A DNA stretch of 27,574 nt from contig JBMNNS010000014.1 of the NCBI GenBank assembly GCA_050942625.1, positions 1-27,574 of the forward strand. Reading direction: 5' to 3'. Positions 23,243 to 27,574 of this stretch are shown in pieces. Numbering within the stretch: position 1 is the first letter of the stretch; every line of letters begins with the position of its first letter. The stretch is from JBMNNS01 sp050942625 (lineage in GTDB: Bacteria > Bacillota > Dethiobacteria > DTU022 > UBA8154). A program made the translations under genes and the position numbers. The notes under the pieces are model-generated. The model searched no databases and had not been told where the DNA came from. It was given only the letters and a program-made list of their open reading frames with translations.

Positions 23243-23989
23243 GTGAATTTTCCTTTTAAGGAAAAACTAAGTGGGAAGGCTAAAAAAAGGCAGGTGTATT
23301 CTGTTTTGCAATGTGTGTCTTCCTGCTACATGTTTTTCCTTTTATTTTTACCCCTCTTAGTCCTGTTGCTTTTACTTTGGCCGATAACGGTGTGTATAAA
23401 AATAGATAATTTGCGGGAAAATAAAACCATAAAATTTTTACTGGAATTATATATTTTTAAAAGAACAAAAGTCTTCAGGGTAAAAAAAGGGATTAATGTT
23501 GACAATAAAATTGATGGGCAAAGGCTTAGTACTTTTTTTTGTAAGCCGGAAGCGTCAGGAAAAAGTAAAGGTAGCAGGATATTTCAATTCCTAAGGAAGT
23601 ATCAATGGCCGACCTGCTATTTCTTAAGAACCCTGAGGTGGGATGAACTGGATTTTTTTCTCCGCCTTGGAACCGGGGACCCAGCCTGGACTGCAATTAT
23701 TACAGGGTTTTTGCGTTCTTTTGCAGGGCTTCTATCCTTCTACCTGTCACGCTATTTAATTTTTATTGCCCAAAAACCCCGATTATTAATTTATCCTTCT
23801 TTTTTTAAACAAGAATTTTCTTTTATGTTTTCAATAGAATTTAATTTTAACCTTTTAAAAGTTCTCTTGTTTTTAGCCGCAATGTTTATTGTGAAATTAA
23901 GGGAAAGGTGGTTTCGGTATGTCAGATCATCCCATTCAGGGCTTAATGAAAACAGCCATGGAAAATTTGAAAGAAATGGTGGATGTTAA
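23243..23989 (+). CDS. DUF2953 family membrane protein
   Basis: This 248-residue protein starts at GTG 23243, 5 bases after scpB. It has a hydrophobic helix near residues 30-50, a long basic soluble part, a central conserved-looking block around LRWDELDFFLRLGTGDPAWTAIITGF (about 131-156, written with its key residues W, D, GTGDP), and a second hydrophobic segment near 205-218. The GTGDP turn with a following hydrophobic segment is the hallmark of the DUF2953 (YtfI) family. Its 3' end overlaps gerW by 71 bases, and ytfI-ytfJ pairing is known in Bacillus. Function unknown; presumably linked to the GerW protein. Confidence 0.83.
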   Translation: MNFPFKEKLSGKAKKRQVYSVLQCVSSCYMFFLLFLPLLVLLLLLWPITVCIKIDNLRENKTIKFLLELYIFKRTKVFRVKKGINVDNKIDGQRLSTFFCKPEASGKSKGSRIFQFLRKYQWPTCYFLRTLRWDELDFFLRLGTGDPAWTAIITGFLRSFAGLLSFYLSRYLIFIAQKPRLLIYPSFFKQEFSFMFSIEFNFNLLKVLLFLAAMFIVKLRERWFRYVRSSHSGLNENSHGKFERNGGC

Positions 23990-24305
23990 TAAAATAGTGG
24001 GTGATGCTGTAGAAACCCCGGACGGACAGGTTATTATACCTGTTTCAAGGGTGAGTTTCGGGTACGTTACTGGAGGTACCGAATTTGACACCACGGACGA
24101 GGAACACCCTGGTGACAAAAATGTATTTCCTTTTGGGGGGGGGAGTGGTGGAGGGGTTTCTCTGCAGCCGGTAGCCTTTTTAGTTTCTGCCCCTGGTGAA
24201 ATAAGGGTCATACCGGTTGAACGCGGCGATATTCTGGATCGTTTGGTTGATTTAGCCCCTCAGGTTATTCATTACATTCAAGACATGCTGAAGCCTGATA
24301 ATTAG
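23919..24305 (+). CDS. gerW: GerW (YtfJ) family sporulation protein
   Basis: GerW is a spore protein required for germination through the GerA receptor in Bacillus. This 128-residue protein shows the family layout: HPIQGLMKTAMENLKEMVDVN at the N-terminus (residues 4-24), VIIPVSRVSFGYVTGG, then a Gly-rich GGGSGGGVSLQPVAFLV and a C-terminal helix ending in LKPDN. ATG 23919 has GGAAAGGTGG (23902-23911) inside the DUF2953 gene. A terminator follows 65 bases after the stop. Confidence 0.93.
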   Translation: MSDHPIQGLMKTAMENLKEMVDVNKIVGDAVETPDGQVIIPVSRVSFGYVTGGTEFDTTDEEHPGDKNVFPFGGGSGGGVSLQPVAFLVSAPGEIRVIPVERGDILDRLVDLAPQVIHYIQDMLKPDN

Positions 24306-24369
24306 GATAAAGAAGTAGCGGGGTATTTGGATCATTTTAATTTATGTTTTAACTTTTAGGAATGTGCTT

Positions 24370-24396
24370 AGGCCTGCATTACAGCAGGCCTTTTTT
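24370..24396 (+). terminator. Intrinsic terminator after gerW
   Basis: AGGCCTGC (24370-24377) and GCAGGCCT (24384-24391) form a perfect 8-pair stem with loop ATTACA, followed by T6 overlapping the arm. It separates the scp-gerW run from dacB-spmAB. Confidence 0.92.
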
Positions 24397-24476
24397 AGTT
24401 TCATAAAAGGGATAGTGTAAGAATAAGGTTTATTAAATAAGGAGCATCAGGTAAGAAAGGAGTGGATGAAGATAAA

Positions 24477-25460
24477 ATGAAAAAAAGGTTAATTTCTGCC
24501 GTTTTATGCTTTTTAGTCCCACATATTTTTGTAGCTGTTGTGGGAGCGGCAAAAGACCTGCCGGATATTTCTGCAGAGGCGGCTATTTTGTACGACTGGA
24601 ACAGCGGCAGGGTTTTATATGCCAGGAAACCCCATTTACCCAAACCTATGGCCAGCACGACGAAAATAATGACTGCTATTTTAGCCCTCGAAAGGGGAAA
24701 TCTGCAGGATCGGGTTATTACCAGCCCGGTAGCAGCCCATGTTGAAGGTTCTTCTATCTGGCTGGAGGAGGGAGAAGAAAAAACCCTCGAAGAATTACTA
24801 TTCGGTTTAATGCTTTATTCTGGTAATGATGCAGCTTTGGCCATTGCCGAGCACTTATCTGGTAGCGGGGAAAAATTTGCTGAGGAGATGACAGCCAGGG
24901 CAAGGGAATTGGGTGCGGAAAACACTGTTTTTAAAAACCCCCATGGGCTTCATCACCCTGAGCACCAAACGACTGCTTATGATTTTGCCCTTATTGCCGC
25001 CCATGCCATGGGCATGAAAGAATTTCGCCGCATTATTACCACACCCCATGTAACAATTTCCTGGCCCGGACACCCCTGGGATCGTTTTTTATACAATCAA
25101 AACAAGCTCCTGGATAGTTACCCGGGGGCTGAAGGTATTAAAACAGGTTGGACTACCCCTGCAGGACGTTGTTTCGTCGGCTCAGCAGAACGCAGCGGGC
25201 GCAGGTTGATCACCGTTGTTTTGAATGCCCCGAATATGTGGGAGGATACCATTGCCCTGTTTGACTATGGGTTTGATAATTTTACTTACCATACCCTGGT
25301 AGAAAAAAACCAGTACTTAAAATCGGCTCCCGTTTTAGGAGGTGTCAGTGGGAAAATAGAAGTTGTTGCTGCTGATAACTTCTATTATCCTTTTGCAGCA
25401 ACGGAAAAAAAAACGTTACTTACCGGTTCCAGATCAAAGAACCACTTAAGGCTCCCCTGA
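24477..25460 (+). CDS. dacB: DacB-type sporulation D-alanyl-D-alanine carboxypeptidase, frame broken near 3' end
   Basis: This is the cortex carboxypeptidase expected upstream of spmA-spmB. ATG 24477 opens a signal peptide (residues 1-25); AGAAAGGAG lies upstream, and GTG 24462 is a poorer choice because it touches the SD. The catalytic domain is complete: STTK at 60-63, SGN at 115-117 and KTG at 221-223. The C-terminal PBP5-type domain starts near residue 275 but, after EKK at the A9 run (25405-25413), this frame gives 14 unrelated residues and stops at 25460, for 327 residues in total. The missing part is encoded intact in the -1 frame to 25609. Together they would make 377 residues. The cause (real mutation, sequence error or slippage) is open. 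Confidence 0.9.
   Translation: MKKRLISAVLCFLVPHIFVAVVGAAKDLPDISAEAAILYDWNSGRVLYARKPHLPKPMASTTKIMTAILALERGNLQDRVITSPVAAHVEGSSIWLEEGEEKTLEELLFGLMLYSGNDAALAIAEHLSGSGEKFAEEMTARARELGAENTVFKNPHGLHHPEHQTTAYDFALIAAHAMGMKEFRRIITTPHVTISWPGHPWDRFLYNQNKLLDSYPGAEGIKTGWTTPAGRCFVGSAERSGRRLITVVLNAPNMWEDTIALFDYGFDNFTYHTLVEKNQYLKSAPVLGGVSGKIEVVAADNFYYPFAATEKKTLLTGSRSKNHLRLP
25405..25413 (+). other. Nine-A slippery run in dacB
   Basis: Zero-frame codons GAA-AAA-AAA-ACG contain the slippery heptamer A-AAA-AAA. A -1 slip, or one extra A in the transcript, continues as AAC-GTT-ACT-TAC into the conserved C-terminal domain. A short hairpin GGTTC/GAACC (25425-25429 with 25439-25443) lies 11 bases downstream; it is weak, and no SD-like stimulator is seen upstream. 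Confidence 0.85.
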
Positions 25461-25609
25461 GAAAAAATGAAAGAATTGGTGAATTGGAAGTTTATGTTAA
25501 TCGCAAGCTGGTAGGTGTTATTGATCTGTTGGCAGGCAGTGAGGTAAAAAGATTGACCTTTTGGCAGAAAATAAAGGGCAAATTCAAAGGGGGAGGGGCA
25601 AGTGGTTAA
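25414..25609 (+). pseudogene. Out-of-frame 3' segment of dacB (PBP5 C-terminal domain and membrane anchor)
   Basis: Read in the frame one base back from the upstream dacB frame, this stretch encodes VTYRFQIKEPLKAPL, KNERIGELEVYVN, KLVGVIDLLAGSEVKR and ends in LTFWQKIKGKFKGGG, with no stop until TAA 25607-25609. It aligns in order with the end of DacF from this window (EVNYTIRTVLPARLKTPL, GEIVGTMQ, then an aromatic-basic amphipathic tail). Intact coding over about 65 codons shows that selection kept it in frame until recently or still does. The segment overlaps the spmA start by 8 bases, as is usual for coupled genes. Confidence 0.88.
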
Positions 25610-26198
25610 TTTACTCTGGGCGGGTATGATCGTGTTTGCAATTATTATTGCAGGTATCAATGGTAAAATTGATATCATAACCCAGAGTATTTTTAGTTCA
25701 GCAGAAAAAGCAGTTGGTATAGCCCTTAGTTTGATTAGTGTCATGGCTTTCTGGCTAGGTATGATGAAGATCATAGAAAAATCTGGTTTTATACGCATTA
25801 TTATTTTTTTTCTAAAACCCCTGGCTCATTGGCTTTTCCCGGGGGTTCCCCGCAACCATAAGGCCATGAGTACAATGTTGATGAATATGAGTGCTAATTT
25901 GCTGGGCATGGGCAATGCTGCCACGCCTTTTGGTATCAAGGCAATGGAAGAATTACAAAAATTAAACAGTAAACCAGATACGGCAACCGATGATATGTGC
26001 ACTTTTTTAGCTATCAATACGGCCAGCCTCACCCTCATTCCTACGACTATTATAGCAATTCGTTCAGCCACTGGGGCGCAAAATCCCACGGATATTATCG
26101 GTACAATTATCATTGCCACATCATGTTCCACTACGGCTGCGGTGTTGATCGATCGCCTTTTCCGTTATTACAACAGCTGGAAAAATAAAGGATTATAA
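25602..26198 (+). CDS. spmA: SpmA, spore maturation protein
   Basis: SpmA and SpmB are membrane proteins needed for proper dehydration of the spore core. This 198-residue protein has about five membrane segments and the nucleoside-transporter Gate-type domain, with NMSANLLGMGNAATPFGIKAM (about 103-123) and FLAINTASLTLIPTTIIAIR. GTG 25602 follows GGGGGAGGGG and overlaps the end of the -1 frame of dacB, so translation is probably coupled to full-length DacB. Confidence 0.95.
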   Translation: MVNLLWAGMIVFAIIIAGINGKIDIITQSIFSSAEKAVGIALSLISVMAFWLGMMKIIEKSGFIRIIIFFLKPLAHWLFPGVPRNHKAMSTMLMNMSANLLGMGNAATPFGIKAMEELQKLNSKPDTATDDMCTFLAINTASLTLIPTTIIAIRSATGAQNPTDIIGTIIIATSCSTTAAVLIDRLFRYYNSWKNKGL

Positions 26199-26240
26199 AA
26201 ATAAACGACTTTAAAGATAACTATAGGCCGGGGGCTGGGT

Positions 26241-26780
26241 ATGGATCTGCAAGGTTTTATAAATTTTATCTCCGCATGGGTCGTTCCTACTTTGATCCTT
26301 CTTGCACTACTTTATGCTTATTTTTGCAAGGTGAATTTATTTGATACCTTTGTTGAAGGTGCAAAAGAAGGGTTTGAGATGTCCGTAAAGTTGATCCCTT
26401 TTCTCGTTGGGATGATGGTAGCTATTGGGCTTTTCAGAGATAGCGGGGCCATGGAACTTGTCAGTGACGCATTAACACCGCTTTTACAATTAATTGGTAT
26501 TCCTGCAGAGGTTCTTCCTCTTGCCTTTATGAGGCCGGTTTCAGGTAGCAGTGCCCTGGCCATTACTACGGAGCTAATCCACTCTTTTGGACCGGATTCC
26601 TTGATCGGCCGTATGGCAGCCACAATCCAGGGAAGTACCGATACTACCCTTTTTGTGTTAACGGTCTATTTTGGGGCTGTTGGGATTAGAAAAACACGCC
26701 ACGCCCTGGCAGTAGGGCTACTGGCGGATGTTGCCGGTATTTTGGCTGCTGTTTTAGTATGTAATATGGTTTTTAGTTAA
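26241..26780 (+). CDS. spmB: SpmB, spore maturation protein
   Basis: Partner of SpmA. The 179-residue membrane protein carries a second Gate-type domain with GAKEGFEMSVKLIPFLVGM (about 39-57), PLAFMRPVSGSSALAITTELI, and GSTDTTLFVLTVYFGAVGI. ATG 26241 lies 42 bases after spmA behind GGGGGCTGGG. The dacB-spmA-spmB order is that of Bacillus. Confidence 0.95.
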   Translation: MDLQGFINFISAWVVPTLILLALLYAYFCKVNLFDTFVEGAKEGFEMSVKLIPFLVGMMVAIGLFRDSGAMELVSDALTPLLQLIGIPAEVLPLAFMRPVSGSSALAITTELIHSFGPDSLIGRMAATIQGSTDTTLFVLTVYFGAVGIRKTRHALAVGLLADVAGILAAVLVCNMVFS

Positions 26781-26789
26781 AAAATATAT

Positions 26790-26795
26790 TATAAT
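26790..26795 (+). promoter_or_regulatory. TATAAT, possible -10 for rluB
   Basis: A perfect TATAAT lies in the 60-base gap after spmB, 46 bases before the rluB start. The -35 position 17 bases upstream reads TGGTTT, a poor match. The gap is very AT-rich. Confidence 0.3.
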
Positions 26796-26840
26796 TAATT
26801 TGTAGCCAGTGAAAGCTTTAAATATAAGCGGAGTGGTTTC

Positions 26841-27574
26841 GTGAGCGGATTAATCAGGCTGCAAAAATTTTTAGCAGCCACAGGCGTGGATTCAAGACGG
26901 GGTGCCGAAAAATTGATCAAGGATGGGCGTGTAAAAGTAAACGGTTTAGTTGTTAAAAAAATGGGGTTGAAAATAGATCCCCGGCAGGACAAGGTAGAGT
27001 TGGACGACCTCCCCTTAGAGTTACCGGTTGAAAAAAAATATTATCTTTTAAATAAACCTGCAGGCTATCTAACAACTGTAAAGGATCCCTTTGGAAGGGC
27101 TACAGTGATGGAATTGTTTCCTCGCCATCTCAGGCCCGGGCTTTTTCCGGTTGGCAGGCTTGATCTCGATACTGAAGGGCTCCTTCTGTTAACCAATGAT
27201 GGACAATTAGCTTATCGCTTGACACATCCCCGTTTTGGAGTGAAAAAAAAGTACCTTGCCCTGGTACAAGGTATACTGGGGAGGGAAAAGTTACTTTTAT
27301 TACGTAACGGTGTTCTTTTAAAGGATGGATGGACTTCACCAGCGCAGGTTAAAATAGTATCCATACATAGTAAAAAAAATCAATCATTGTTGGAAATAAT
27401 CCTGCATGAGGGTAAAAAAAGACAGGTTAGGCGCATGTGCGCAGCCATAGGTCATCCTGTCCTAAAATTAAAAAGAACCTCGCTTGCTTTTTTGACCCTT
27501 AAAGGTCTTCAGCCCGGATCCTACCGGCCTCTTTTTAGGGAGGAAGTAGAAAAGTTATCCAGGAAGTTGCAGAC
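26841..27574 (+). CDS. rluB: RluB-family 23S rRNA pseudouridine synthase (3' end outside window)
   Basis: It converts a uridine of 23S rRNA helix 89 to pseudouridine. GTG 26841 is the start; the frame stays open to the last base, so the gene is 3'-partial with 244 codons seen. An N-terminal S4 RNA-binding domain (about residues 4-50, LQKFLAATGVDSRRGAEKLI) is followed by the RsuA/RluB catalytic domain with GRLDLDTEGLLLLTNDG; D108 is the catalytic Asp. Near the end, HEGKKRQVRRMCAAIGHPV (about 190-210) is also typical. RluB fits better than RsuA or RluE because of the spmB-rluB neighbourhood known in Bacillus. Confidence 0.93.
   Translation, partial: MSGLIRLQKFLAATGVDSRRGAEKLIKDGRVKVNGLVVKKMGLKIDPRQDKVELDDLPLELPVEKKYYLLNKPAGYLTTVKDPFGRATVMELFPRHLRPGLFPVGRLDLDTEGLLLLTNDGQLAYRLTHPRFGVKKKYLALVQGILGREKLLLLRNGVLLKDGWTSPAQVKIVSIHSKKNQSLLEIILHEGKKRQVRRMCAAIGHPVLKLKRTSLAFLTLKGLQPGSYRPLFREEVEKLSRKLQ

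Noticed and set aside
25425..25443. Hairpin as a strong frameshift stimulator in dacB
   Set aside because: The stem has five pairs only and starts 11 bases after the slippery run, farther than the usual 5-9; it cannot by itself support programmed frameshifting.

Overview
The window is 27.6 kb of chromosome from an endospore-forming bacterium. It reads as Bacillota of the class Clostridia, with a gene set and order like the Peptococcaceae / Desulfotomaculum / Thermincola-type lineages; this placement is inferred from gene content, not from a tree. The DNA is moderately AT-rich and Shine-Dalgarno sites are strong. GTG and TTG starts are common. All 33 recognised genes lie on the + strand and are tightly packed, with no gene-free stretch over 300 bases. 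I saw no mobile elements, CRISPR arrays, tRNA or rRNA genes.

Layout. (1) 1-2280: the 3' part of spoIVB, then spo0A behind a textbook sigma-H promoter whose -10 overlaps a perfect 0A box, closed by an intrinsic terminator. (2) 2373-7553: a cell-envelope module: SteA-like protein, SteB/MctB-like membrane protein, a family 2 glycosyltransferase, an MraY/WecA-like family 4 transferase, a DUF3866 protein, and an ADP-ribose pyrophosphatase of the Nudix family. (3) 7625-11826: spoIIM, xerD, deoB and pdp. (4) 11959-14835: dacF (sigma-F promoter) and the spoIIAA-spoIIAB-sigF operon (own sigma-H promoter), each ended by a terminator. (5) 14979-18959: a spoVA locus made of a small membrane protein, a dodecin, then spoVAC-AD-AE-AF. 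(6) 19056-24305: a tRNA nucleotidyltransferase-like protein, a site-2 protease-like membrane protein, trpS, scpA, scpB, a DUF2953 protein and gerW (ytfJ). (7) 24477-27574: dacB (frameshifted), spmA, spmB and the 5' part of rluB, which runs off the window.

How the genes work together. Most encode the regulatory and morphogenetic core of sporulation. Spo0A initiates it. SpoIIAA/AB and sigma-F switch on the forespore. SpoIIM works in engulfment. SpoIVB signals to the mother cell. DacB, DacF, SpmA and SpmB shape the cortex and dehydrate the core. SpoVA proteins move dipicolinate, and SpoVAF and GerW act in germination. ScpA/ScpB and XerD handle chromosome segregation, DeoB and Pdp recycle nucleosides, and TrpS and RluB are translation housekeeping. 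The gene order joins loci that are separate in Bacillus subtilis.

Most notable: dacB is broken at a run of nine A in a way that a -1 slip would exactly repair; spoVAC appears to start at a non-standard ATA codon; the tRNA nucleotidyltransferase-like protein has lost one catalytic aspartate; the MraY-like enzyme has a rewritten motif; the SteA/SteB/GT/DUF3866 module is poorly characterised and resembles an actinobacterial neighbourhood; and a dodecin and an unknown membrane peptide sit where spoVAA/spoVAB would be expected.
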